The position numbers were made by a program, and so were the translations under genes. The notes below the pieces were generated by a model. That model saw only the letters and a list, made by a program, of their open reading frames with translations. It was not told the origin of the DNA and searched no databases. Shown here one piece after another: positions 31,900-43,266 of a DNA stretch of 64,000 bases. Source of the DNA: Calendula officinalis (taxonomy: Eukaryota; Streptophyta; Magnoliopsida; Asterales; Asteraceae); the NCBI GenBank assembly GCA_963853835.1, contig OY970823.1, forward strand, positions 6,962,001-7,026,000. The letters are read 5' to 3'. Numbering within the stretch: the first letter of the stretch is position 1; each line of letters begins with the position of its first letter.

Positions 31900-32800
31900 T
31901 AAAAAAATTATTGATTTATTGATTTATATAACAATTCAATGATTCATATATAAAGTTCATAAAATGTGTTACATCCAACTTTATCATTATATATGTCATT
32001 ATTTAAAAAAAAAAATTCAACTTTCACAATCGCCTTAAAAAAAACTCGCCATGTCTTATCACGTCTTATCTCACGTCACGCCTTGCCCAACCGCCATGGT
32101 CTGTTTCGTAACGTCGACGCTGCGTCTCACATATTGGCGCGCTTTTTAGAAACTTGGTAAGAATTTACTTGTAGCCTAAATGGTATCTTTAGTGAACACC
32201 TTCAACTATAGAGAAAATAAGCAATTACTTGTAAATATTAAGGATCAAAGATTTGAAAAGCATACAATATGTACACCTCAGTACCTCACTAAAATACCCC
32301 CATTTGACCATGAAAATTTCACTCGCATTGAATCCGGCCATACGCAAAGCGGGTGGTCGCCCTAGGATTAGTTGGCTCGCTTTGGAACCCATGTTAGCAA
32401 ATTAAAAACATAGGGGATGGTCGAAAAAGTAGCCAAAATCATAGGAGATATCATGTAATTGGTTTAATTTTCAATGATTTCTTCGATCGGCTAAATAAAT
32501 TTATTATGAAGATAAGATTATCATGGTAATAATATACATAACACATTATCTATACAAAAAGTAGGAAAGATACAAACTTCACATAGGAGGCTGGCGATCC
32601 CTCTAATTTGTGTAATTAATAGAAATGTTTATGCATCTAATACAAATTCATAAACTAAAGAATTTTCCCCACCAAATGTTACCCTTCGTAGAATTGAGAG
32701 GCCACTAGTGTTGACATATATGTAACTGAGAGAACATATATGCAGTCAATGCTTAACAGAAAAACAAGAACCTTAAAAACAAAAGGTTGCATGCATACAT
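31900..32800. other. Intergenic between the microsatellite and the RRM gene
   Basis: No coding signal is supported. 32700-32808 is probably the 3' untranslated region of the gene to the right. Confidence 0.5.
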
Positions 32801-32808
32801 ACATACAC

Positions 32809-34470
32809 TCATCGATATGGTTTTGAATCTTGTTTAATTCCTTGATTAAGTTGAGATCTAGGTTTAGCATATTCAACAAATATAACCCTGCCATCGAGGA
32901 ACTGCCAAATGTAAACAAGCAAAAAAAAAAAAAAACAAGTTCAGAAATGCAAAAAATCTTTCAATGCTGTAAAGTTGGAAGAGAATTATACTACATGTAT
33001 ATAGTATATGTATATGTCTATATGCAGTGTATGTATGTGTATGGTTACATTTTATATTATACTTCGTACTAGAAGAGTACCCGCGTAATGCGTCGGCAGG
33101 TACCCCCTAACTATATTTTGCTGCGACCAATTGAGTGGTGGTGGTGGTGTCGGTAGTGATGGTGGCTGGTGGGGTGGTCGTAGATGATGGCAGTGATAAT
33201 TTTAACTTTTTAAAGTTTAAGTGATTAATAAAGATAATAATAGTCAAAGAATGAACATATGGTCTACTAGCTCATTTGGTTAGGTTGAAAATTAAGTCTT
33301 GCTAAATGTATTGGCTGAAAATAATAAATGTGTTGGCTGAAAATTAAGTCTTGCTAATTTGGGAATATACCAAATGCATTGTATAGTATATTAGTATTAA
33401 AGATAAAGATATGTAAAGGTAACAACCAACCTTTCCATGCATACCCTCAATGGCTTTATCAGATTCCTCTTTTGTTGCATACCGAAGGAAAGCAAATCCT
33501 CTTGGTCTATTTGCAATTTTATCCATTACCAGATTTACTGAAAACACATACATAAGTCACAAAATATATAAAATAATTCTCATAACAAAATGATGGTAAA
33601 GCAAAATATAATTGGGACCAGTTTATATACGTTCAACGAGTTGGCCAAATGACTGGAAAGCATTTCGTAAGCTCTCCTCTGATGTTCGAAATGAGAGTCC
33701 TGCATTCAAATTTAAACCAATTAATTCATTACTGTATTAATCACTAATAAACAAAACAAATCAAATGCTGCCTTATATCATGGGTTAACTCATAATCTGT
33801 ATTTGACTTTTAATGTCAAACTTGAATTTGTAAGTCTTTTAACTGTTACATAGTATTTTATTGTTGAAGATAATTTTTGTTATCTTTATACGATATTGTT
33901 ATCCATTTCTTCCCAAAAACTGACAAATTTGCATGATTTCTAAGTAGGGAAAACTGAAAATATGCTTGCAATTCAAGATCTAATTTGGTCTAAACTTCCA
34001 ATTCATATCTAATTTGGGGGCAAATTGCAAAATGTTGTCCAGGCGTAATGAAGAAACGGTACTTCGAAGGTTCGAATGCGTTGTTAATAATTGATTGAAA
34101 ATTGATAAGCAAAATGGAACTAAAATAAGTTCGATATATTATTTCCATATTTGAATTACTAATTCGTCAAATTAGAGTGAAAGAAAGTGAGTTTACCACT
34201 GACATAGAGCTTCGTAGAGGATGTAAAACTAGGAGTAGTCCTCTGTGACTGTGAAGGAGGAACACAGGCGACAATTTGAAAACGATTTTTGTGCTCCGAT
34301 GATGTAATTGAAAGAGTACAAGAGAATGCAGAGAGTATGAAAGACGATAAATGACATTGTTGTCTGGTGCTGATTCTCTCGAAGTTATCGCTTCTCCGAC
34401 TGCCGTTAGCCAGCAACAACGACGGCGAAGATGAAGTGCAAACCCTAGCGTTAACCATCGTTGCGGCCAT
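32809..34470 (-). CDS. Organelle RRM-domain RNA-binding protein, ORRM6-like (4 exons)
   Basis: Exons are 34470-34197, 33699-33631, 33537-33431 and 32901-32809, all with GT/AG introns and consistent phase, giving 180 residues. The start MAATMVNARV is preferred over upstream in-frame Met codons because it begins a Ser/Arg-rich plastid- or mitochondrion-transit-like region (residues 1-85) and gives family length. One RRM follows: RNP2 TKLYVSGLSF, RNP1 RPRGFAFLRY, then EGMHGKFLDGRVIFVEYAKP. Arabidopsis ORRM6 (At1g73530) is about this size with the same layout. In that family the protein binds plastid RNA and supports C-to-U editing. Intron 3 carries a SINE-like sequence and a Helitron-like scrap. 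A truncated LINE lies 172 bp upstream of the start and may affect the promoter. Confidence 0.85.
33063..33240. other. Possible Helitron-like scrap in intron 3 of the RRM gene
   Basis: It starts TACTAGAAGAGTACCCGCG and contains a (GGT)n-rich stretch. The ACCCGC...GCG signature recurs at 52245-52265 and is common at plant Helitron-like repeat ends. No hairpin-CTRR terminus was established. Confidence 0.3.
33250..33400 (+). repeat. tRNA-related SINE-like sequence
   Basis: CTAGCTCATTTGGTTAGG resembles a tRNA A box. Downstream AAATTAAGTCTTGCTAATTTG and AAATGCATTGTATAGTATA match a second copy at 62571-62725. An internal 40-bp segment (TTGGCTGAAAATTAAGTCTT type) is partly duplicated. No B box or tail is clear. 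Confidence 0.5.
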
Positions 34471-34641
34471 CTGTTTGGTACCAGATGATAAAGAATTCCG
34501 GGCAGATTCTAGCCAATAATTTAAGACCGTGTTTGCGAATTCATTTGAAAAGTAATAAATAAGTTCCTTCTTGATTAGTTGGATTGTCTCGGAATCGGAT
34601 TGAATCAAAAGACAGATTAAAACCATGTATTTAATTAAATT

Positions 34642-35054
34642 GTTTAGGGTCTTGGTGGGACATGGATGCTTCTATTTTAAACGCCACTGATGACTTGTTT
34701 GCTTGGCTTGTTTCAATCAATTTGGGTGATTCTGTGAAGAAAGCCTTTATGGGAGTTATGTATTCTTATCTTTGGGTTATTTGGAAGCTTAGGAATTCCG
34801 AGGTGTTCTCGGACCCGGAAGGTGTTAGCAACAGATGTGCAACTGGCCAAATTCAGGCTTTATCTTTCTTTTGGCTAAAAAATAGAGCTCTTGGGAGTAA
34901 TTTAGCGAATAGGTGGTCTGATTGGTGCCTTGCACCCAAGTTTTGCTTTTAGCTTGTTTTTGTAGTGGCTCGTTTGTTGTTTGTTTTTCCTCTTGTTTTA
35001 CCCGCCTAGCTTCTTGCTAGCCTTTTAATTAATTGCTTGCCGTTCAAAAAAAAA
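34642..35054 (+). mobile_element. 5'-truncated LINE (3' end only)
   Basis: A 13-bp target duplication ATTTAATTAAATT flanks it (34629-34641 and 35055-35067). The coding end (34662-34952) includes VMYSYLWVIWKLRNSEVF and ends LAPKFCF, matching the C-terminal region of plant LINE ORF2. A 3' UTR and the tail TTGCCGTTCA(A)n follow. It is an insertion truncated at its 5' end, 172 bp upstream of the RRM gene start, probably in that gene's promoter or leader. Confidence 0.9.
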
Positions 35055-35067
35055 ATTTAATTAAATT

Positions 35068-37412
35068 ATTAATTGAATGTGCTAATTGAATATTCGTTGT
35101 TAATATATTTAATTCAAATATTATTAAATATTTAAATCAGTATTATTTAATTAATATACTAACCAATTATAAAATGTTAACAAAAGAATTATTAATTATT
35201 AAATACAATTTATTTTAAACAAAAAAAAATATTAAATACTTAAATCAACATGGTCTTGCAGCGTATTCAGGTGGTGCAGTAGAGGTGGATTACGCTTTAG
35301 CGATCCTAAAAATATTATTCTAATCATCTCATTATTCTAGTCATCTCATTGATTAGAAGTGATCAAATTGTGGGATTCAAGTTCCACTATTGTGAAACCT
35401 ACACGATAATCCTTCACTAACTCCAACAAAAAAACATCAACCTTTGTCAAGATGCATACCCGTGGGGTTGGAAATCCAAATGGACCAATCATATAACTCT
35501 TTCTACTTCCTCCACCTATTCGCATCCATATGAGAGTGTGGGTCTGTGTGTGTGAGAGAGAAATGACGAATTCTAGGAGAAATGTCAAAATTAGCTATCA
35601 CCTTCTCAATATCTATCGGTGAAAAAAAAAACAAACCTTATTTCTCCAAGACCAAATAGCATTCAAAGAAACAAGACAAACTCCATTGAAGACCAACTTG
35701 CTATTGGATCCCATGTGATTATCATACGAATATGGCACCAAGATTTAGGATAGAGAAATTGATGTAGACTTAAGAATAAAAATACCGAGTTGGTCGTGTT
35801 AATTTTAGAATACACATGACAATCTAATTCAAACACCATGTTGATTCAAAGAATATCGTGGCTTTAATTTTCAAAACCTATCCAGCACAAGAACTCAAAT
35901 CTTAGAAGAAAAAATTCAATTTTTATAAAATTTAGAACTAACTATTCCAGAATCTTAAATGGGTGATAACACAAATGGGTGATAACAAAGCCCAAAGATT
36001 AAAAAAAAACCATAAATGCAAATAGCTCCCCAAAACAGCCTCTTTGGGCCCGAAAGTTTTGTAACCGCCTATGGCTGTTTACCAAGACATACCCCTCGTC
36101 GTTGCGGAATTTTGACCATCGAACGCCTGAAACACAAACTCGAGGCAAAAGTTAAGCCCATTTCAGTGCAACTCTTTTTTCACGTAGTCTTGGGCTTTAA
36201 AAAATAAAAAGACATGTTCTCCACATAACAAAAATCTCCATACAAAGAAGGAACATGCGAGAGTGGAATCTTCACGTTCAATTGTGGAAGCCAAATACTG
36301 TGGGGTTGCCAATTTTTTTTCCGAATCATCTTGGCTTTGCAATTTATTACTTGAACTACATTTCTTTCTCACTTAATTTACTATTGTATCTCTTGGCCTC
36401 TTGAGTAATTCAGTTCAACATCTACGCATTAAACATATTGAAATGAACATTGATTTTGTTTGCAAAAAAGTTGCTTGTAGGGAAATCTATGTCTTACATG
36501 TATCTTAATTCGAGATACCAAATAGCAGATATTTTTATTAATGGTCTACCATGGGTTATATTTGAATATTTTAGATACAGTCTAAGCATCCAGTCTCCTC
36601 CGACTTCCACTGCAGAGTACTAATAAGGATGATCACAAAATATCACAGCTTATTCCAACTAATTTGGTGATAAGATAGGAATGTTTAGTTATTTGTAAAT
36701 CGATTCTTAGATTGTGTATATTGTTTGTTATGTTTTTCCTTGCATAAATACACATATAATCTCCAAACAGAAGTCCAGGGTTGGCACAAATGATCATCAA
36801 CTCTTCTTAGTTGTACCAAATTTGTAGTCATATTTTTTAGGGTCAAGTACAAGATATGATAAACTAATAATAGATATTGTTATGACTGCAATTTTGGATT
36901 TGATTGACTAACTAATAAGAAGATGAAATTGATATTAGTTTTCCTATTCTCTATAATACATTTAGCATGGGAAGTATAATTACATTTTTGTCCTTAATGA
37001 AAACAAGTGATATTTTCTCTTTTTCTAACATCCCCTTTACTTTGTTGAAAGTTTTAAAACAACCCCTTTATTTTTTTGAAAATTTTAATATAGCCCCCTA
37101 TACTTTTAAGCATTGCTAATTTCATTTAAAAGTTCAAATGCTCTTTAAACTTGTCTTATTTGGGAAAAAAGAATAGTAGCATTCTCACCCACTAACTATC
37201 TTATTTAATATAATGAAATAACCTATTTATTATTAATTTTATTTTTAAAAATCATTGAACTCATTTAAATCAAAATATGTTAGACTCATCACCCACTAAC
37301 TATTTAATTTTATTTTAACTAACATTATTACAATCTTTTGGCTCAAAAAATGTGAAATCACGAATGTGTAACTTGTTATAAAATGAAGAAAGTATAAAAC
37401 TTACCATACCTA
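35068..37412. other. Intergenic, no gene seen
   Basis: This stretch is AT-rich. The short frames (for example 35346-35588, 36163-36372) have no recognisable domain. It runs up to the target duplication of the big LINE. Confidence 0.55.
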
Positions 37413-37429
37413 TATAACATTTTTCTTCT

Positions 37430-38211
37430 TTTTTTTTGAACAGCAAAAAGAAGGCAACAGGTCGAGCTTCGGCAATGCCATCACCCCCCCCAAGGACCTC
37501 CACACTAACATAAAAAACACTTGAGTCTAGCAAAAAACTAGACTAAGTAAAATTACAAATAGGGTTTCTTAACCAATCATCCCATGAAATCTTAACTTTA
37601 CGATTTCGATGAGTGATCCACGAAAAAGAAAAACTCTCAATGAAATCCTCCATCTTTTGCTAGACAATTATCAAATAATAAAGAATTCCTATATCTCCAA
37701 ATCACCCAACACGTCGAATACCCAATAACTTGAATTTTCATCTTCCTATTTTGAACATTAGAAAAACTCTCAATGAAATCCTCCATCTTTTGACAATTAT
37801 CACCGAAATCCACCTCCCTTAAAAAGCACCACGAACACACCCTCTGCCAAATCTGCTTCGCAAAAAGACAACCAAAAAACAAGTGATCCAACGACTAGGA
37901 AGCCGATCCAAAAATACTAGGAAATTTCCAACCCTCTTCTTGAAAGATTTTGTCTAGTTGGAAGCCGATCCAAAAATAAACGCCACATAAATATACTAAC
38001 TTTTAAAGGCACTATTTTACACCAATTATAACTAAAACCAATGCTGGGTGGATATTCTTATCAATACACCTTCGAGCCCCTGCCGCCGAGAACCCCGTTT
38101 GAGAGTCAAGAGACCAACACAATTTATCGTTTCCTTCACCAACATTTATATTTTCAAGAAGGCTCTTCAAATTTTCGAATTGTTCCAATTCTACACCACC
38201 TCTCAACGGTC
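37430..38211 (-). pseudogene. LINE ORF2 C-terminus (zf-RVT) and 3' tail
   Basis: The reading continues after the LTR element with LRGGVELEQFENLKSLLE, and then DHLFFGCLFAKQIWQRVCSW and IGYSTCWVIWRYRNS, a zinc-binding reverse-transcriptase region. Two internal direct duplications interrupt it: a 28-bp segment at 37633 and 37763, and GGAAGCCGATCCAAAAATA at 37899 and 37960. The 3' end is TTGCTGTTCA followed by A residues and the target duplication. Confidence 0.75.
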
Positions 38212-38216
38212 TTCTC

Positions 38217-40190
38217 TGTAACGACCCGAAATTTGAATAAAATAAATTATGGGAAAAATATGATAAATAAGGATAAATCTTTTAAAACACGTAGGAATTG
38301 GTTTCGTGTCATTTGGACATCGTACGAGGAAGTTATGGGCGAAACCGGGTCGAGATAAAGTTGTAAAAGTGCAGCCCTGCTGCTTTAGAAAGTTCGCGAC
38401 GCGAACTAGTGGTAACGACCGGGAAGTCGGGCCAGGTAGTTTGACTTTGGGTCGCGAAGTAGTTCGCGTTGGGTTAGCGATCGCTAAGTATGCGTGCGTT
38501 ACGTAGAGTTAGCGACGCGAACTTAGTTCGCGCCGTGAAGTCTGGTCGGGCAGCAATAAATCGGGTTTGAGCTAGGGTTTGCTCATTTTCACCCCCAATT
38601 GTGGTGCAGCCGATCCTAGAGAGAGAAAGAGGCGATTTTGGTATTCTTGAGCTCAGATCTTCACCATCTTGAAGGATCTAAACATCAAAGGTAAGATTTC
38701 TTGATTGTTGATGTTATCTAGCTAGTTATGAACTTTGTTTGGGTAGAAATGGTGGTTTGGGGAATCATTCATGTCATCTTTGGAGAAGATGACTAATCAT
38801 GGGTGTAGAACACTCATAGTAAGCTTGTAAATGATGTGTACAAGTTGGATTTGGGTTTATTGATGGAAATCTTGAGCTAGGGTTTTGGGGTTTCACCAAG
38901 TTGGATGAACTTGGTGGCCAAGAATGTTGTTATGGGTTTATTGGTAGCTAGTTATGGATAATAACTAGATTTTATGATGATATGGATGATAGGTCAAGAA
39001 GACCTAAAGATTGGTGACATGTCACAAGTTGGAAAGCAGGGAATTGTGTTGTTAGACACGATTTGGAGTTAGCTTGGCTAAGGTGAGTACATGAGACTTT
39101 CAAAACTGGGTACATAGCAAATGTTTCTTTTAAAATATATATGATGTTTTGTGAGTCTTTATTAATAAATGATTTTTAATAAAGATATGACTGAAAAGAT
39201 GAGAAAATGATAAATAGTAGACTATCTAAGTATGTCTAAAATGATTGATGATTTTGAAAGAGATCATGATAATGAAAAGTAATTAATAACTAATTATTGA
39301 TATGACGTAAAAGAGTGTACTTTTATAATGTGTGATTACTAATAACGAGATTAGTTGATTCGATTATGTGAATGCTAGTTAAGATTAGCATGTGGATAGA
39401 TTGTATGATGGCCTTATGGCATTGATGATAGATGTGACACATAGTCACATGAAATAGTTATGACGGGTAGATTGAAATAGGACATGTACATGGTAGATCG
39501 GAGGCTTTCTGGTTATCATGGAATAAAACTGATGAGTCGGAGGCATTCCGATCACCCAACAAGATGTTGGATCTTACTGAACTGGAGGCATTCTGGTTAG
39601 TAAGATAGAGATAGGTCACTTTGGCTGAACACTGTGATAATGGGGGTTCTACTGAATCGGAGGCATTCTGGTTAGTAGGACAAGAATGGGGTCTCGTTGG
39701 TTTGGAGGCTTTCCGAACAACTTGACGGGTCGAATAGGCTATGAATGAATGTGATAGAATCACCGAAGAGGTGATTGATGTATATGAATGAGATAGGGTT
39801 ACCACGGAGGTAACCAAAGTATATATATGTCTAATAAATGTGATTAATAATAAATGTGATTATTTATATATATTAATGTCGGGTCTAAAACCCATGTATC
39901 TCACGAGACTATTTTGTCTCACGTACTACTTTGTTTTTGGCTATGTACTCAGGTTCAGGATCGTTGGATTAGAGGGTCGCGTTAGAAGTGGCCTAGTGTT
40001 GATCAGCTCGGGAGCTCGTAGGTAGATCCCGTTTATCCTATAGTTATGATATTGTATTTGTAACACCGGTTTTAATACTCTGATAAACTTTTATTGGTTT
40101 TTGTTAAACCGTATTTTGAGAATTCTGGACTTGTAATATTTTTATTTAAAAATATGATTTAAAAAGTGTTTTGAAAATTGAGGTGTTACA
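38217..40190 (+). repeat. 5' LTR of the ORF-less element
   Basis: It has CpG-rich palindromes at 38390-38550 (AGTTCGCGACGCGAACT, TTAGCGATCGCTAA) and a spaced series of GGAGGCATTCTGGTTA-type units at 39490-39720. A block (TCTAAAACCCATGT, GGCTATGTACTCAGG, about 39885-39960) is shared with the gypsy-1 LTR. Frames inside it (38306-38506, 39458-39817) recur in the other LTR and are not genes. Confidence 0.95.
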
Positions 40191-40193
40191 ACT

Positions 40194-40205
40194 TGGTATC
40201 AGAGC
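40194..40205 (+). other. Primer-binding site of the ORF-less element
   Basis: TGGTATCAGAGC, three bases after the LTR (initiator Met-tRNA complement). Confidence 0.93.
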
Positions 40206-43200
40206 TATAGTTTAAGTGAATTAGGTTGAATGACCATCCTAGTCTTAGACTGTAGCAATAGGAATGTAAGATTCCTTGAGATCGATAGGTTGACCTTGAG
40301 ACTTTATGATAAGTTTAGGGTTGAACCTAGGGGACCTATGGAAGTTGTTATGCAGTGTGCAATATGAGTCTTTGGAGACCGTAGGGCATTAGTATGATAG
40401 GGCTGACCCCTATGATAAGTGCCATGTTTTGATCTAATCCTGTTGTTTTTGACTGTTGAGCTGACCGTTTGAATCTTGTTTGTTGAATACGTTGGTATGG
40501 CGAAAGAGTAAATGTGAATAGTTGACGAGCTCCACTAAATTGGGAAGAGTTATGAATGAGAATGTGAACTAGACTATTGATGACCGTATGATTAAGGGTA
40601 GGAGGAATGATTCCAATACCCGTATGAAGGAAGAGTTATCGAATGGCGAAGCCCGTAGTGAGAAGTAGCTACATAAAGAGGTAGCCAGACCTAGTCGGAA
40701 GAAATAGAAGGACGTTGTATAAGGTTGTCATAGCATGTAAGACCGTGGGGTAAATCGGAAGTTCTGAACCGGAGGTCACGATTGGTGGATTCGGTGGATT
40801 GAGCGAGTGCTAGAGAGTAGTGAGCGGAGAAAGAAAGATATGATAAGTTTGACATCCATATAATTAAAGGGTGAGGCGTCGACACGGTGGAATGTGTAGT
40901 ATGGGACTTTTGTAAAGAGAGTGCGGTACAATATGTTGTGAAAGGAACTCACGAGTGAGTTAAAAGGGGAAGTCTTCCCGGAAGGAAATCTAGAGGGGGG
41001 CCCATGATGCAACCTCGGAGATCTTAGGTGAAGATTGATATTATGTGATTATGGCTTAATTGTTTGGTTGTTACACATGAATGGTAAAGACAAGAATGAC
41101 TAAGGTATAGTGATGTCTTAGAACTCGTAAATGGGAAATATGTGGAAATGAATAAGTGTCGGGAACGACGAATTTTGATTGTCAAATGTGATTGAATAAA
41201 AAGTTGGCATATAGCCATGTCAAGTTTTGTGACAATTATGATGAATTCGATATCAACGGTAAGGAAATAATTATTGGTTACATGGCATAGTAATGGCATG
41301 ACAGTATGGGTCATGGGGTAGTGTGAGACAACGAATGGAAAATAAGTATTTTAAGTATCGCGATGTATAAAGACGAGAGTATGGAAAGTTGGGCCAATGT
41401 GTGCCAAGTCATGAGTTACAAATGTGGACCGGAGTCGAATGGTCGACTTAAGATGACCGGGTTGACCGGTGGACTATGGTTGAAGGAATACTAAGTGATA
41501 GTATGAGTGACCAAGTGAAGGTCAAGAAACGGTAAATGTTAGTGTGACCTTTAAGTAAAGGTGCGACCCTCGGATTATTTGGGGAGGGCCTTAAGTAAAA
41601 AGGAAACGAGAACAATTATTAAGGAAATAATGATGAGTAAAACCGGAAGCGATAAATTGTGGGTAGTACCTCGTGAGTAGAGAAATTGTTAGTTGGGAGA
41701 AGTATGGTTGACTTTATGCTAAAGTCAAGATTTATCAATTTGTGATTGATTGACTCATGATGACCGGGTCAAAGAAAAGTTAGAAGTTTTAGTAATAATA
41801 GAATGGATCGAATAAGGACGGTTGATAATTGAGTAGATTGGTGAGAGGCACTAGAAATGATTATGTGTATACCGTGTGGTATGATGTATAAGTAGGAAAA
41901 ATTGAAAGTAAATTTGTGAAAGGAAATGATAGCATGATGCTAAGTGTAATAATGCATACATGAATTGTATGCAAGACGGAATAGTTTTGTATGAGTCACT
42001 TTGGATTGGAGGCTTCCCGATCATTGTGACAGTTTGGGCCCTGATGGATTGGAGGCTTTCCGATCATCTCAGTGGCATAGTTAAGTATGATTTGATGTAT
42101 CGGGAATGTGAGGTTATATCTGTTGTATGTAGAACTTTATGGTGAATTATCATTATAATTTTATGGAAAATGAGAAATTGTGTTGAAAACGCGAGTCGTG
42201 TTTAAGTAAGAGTATGAGTAGGGGATACTTACAAGTTAGTGGTTCATGAAAAAGGAATGCTTTAGAAAGCACAGTGGTTAGTAGCCAATGAGTGGTGAAA
42301 GATGTATATCGGGTGGTTAGGCCACAATTGGATATGATTGAGGCTCTAGAGCCGGTAATCGGGAAGTTCAAGTATGATATAAGGATGCTTGAAGGAAATT
42401 ATAAAAGGTATAAGTAATTGGATGAAAACTAAAAAGTAATAGAGATTTGGTAATGATTTAAATGGAAGTTGTTAATCGATTGTGGAAATCGAAATCGAAG
42501 AAAAAGGGAACAATAGAGAAAGGAAATCTAGATAGGAAATCGGGAATGAAAAGCTTGTGAAGCGATGCCTAGTAATAAAGGATATGTGGAATTTAGCAAG
42601 GTAAGTTGACCTTATTCATAAAGTCAAGGTTAGTCAACTAGTAGATTGTTGACTTTGGTCAAAAATTGGATTTTTACTTTCGTTTAAAATGATTAGTAAA
42701 GGGTAAGGGCATAATATATCATATATATGTGTGTTTGATAGTGGTGGATTGATTAACGGAAATAATTGTAGTCAAAGGGTGCGATTTTGACCATTGGGTA
42801 TTTCGAATGGAATCTAGAAATTGAGTATGATTGTTGTTGGACCACGAGTGTAAGATTGATGGTTAAGGAATTGATGACTAATGGAACCACTAATGGATAA
42901 GGAAAGTTTCCAAGATATTGTTGACCTTGTGCTTAAATCAAAGATGGGACAATGTTGACAATTTGGTCAAAACGAGGGGTTGACTATCATTTTGGTCAAA
43001 TAGTTGTTAGTAATGATTGGGTCAAATCATCCCAATGGGAGTAAGGAGTTTGGTTAAGTGATGAGAAAGGTTAAGGTCAAATTGTGAAATGTTGACCCGT
43101 TCGGGTATTAGGAACTCAAGTTTGGATCTTTGGCCCGTTTGGGTATAACGGGTCGAGTGGGCGATTAAATGCATAAGTATTATTGAATCATAATTTGGGA

Positions 43201-43248
43201 GTGGAATGAGGATTGGAAATCCTTGAGTTGATTCCGAGGACGGAATCC
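40206..43248 (+). other. Interior of the ORF-less element
   Basis: About 3 kb is rich in GAT, AAG and TTGACC words, and all frames carry stops. Near 42007 and 42050 there are two copies of the LTR unit GATTGGAGGCTTCCCGATCA. A possible gag relic lies at 40490-40990. The small frames listed here show no domain. Confidence 0.8.
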
Positions 43249-43262
43249 TTTTAAGGGGTGGA
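43249..43262 (+). other. Polypurine tract of the ORF-less element
   Basis: TTTTAAGGGGTGGA lies just ahead of the 3' LTR at 43267. Confidence 0.7.
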
Positions 43263-43266
43263 TAGT

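Noticed and set aside
31620..31942. Open frames of 100 and 61 residues reading IYIYIY
   Set aside because: They are translation of the TA microsatellite and have no other coding evidence.
38306..38506. 66-residue frame duplicated at 43356-43562
   Set aside because: The duplication arises because both copies lie in the paired LTRs. The frame crosses CpG palindromes and has no domain.
39458..39817. 119-residue minus-strand frame, duplicated at 44508-44867
   Set aside because: It is antisense to the repeated GGAGGC units of the LTR. Its Ser/Asn repeats are repeat-derived.
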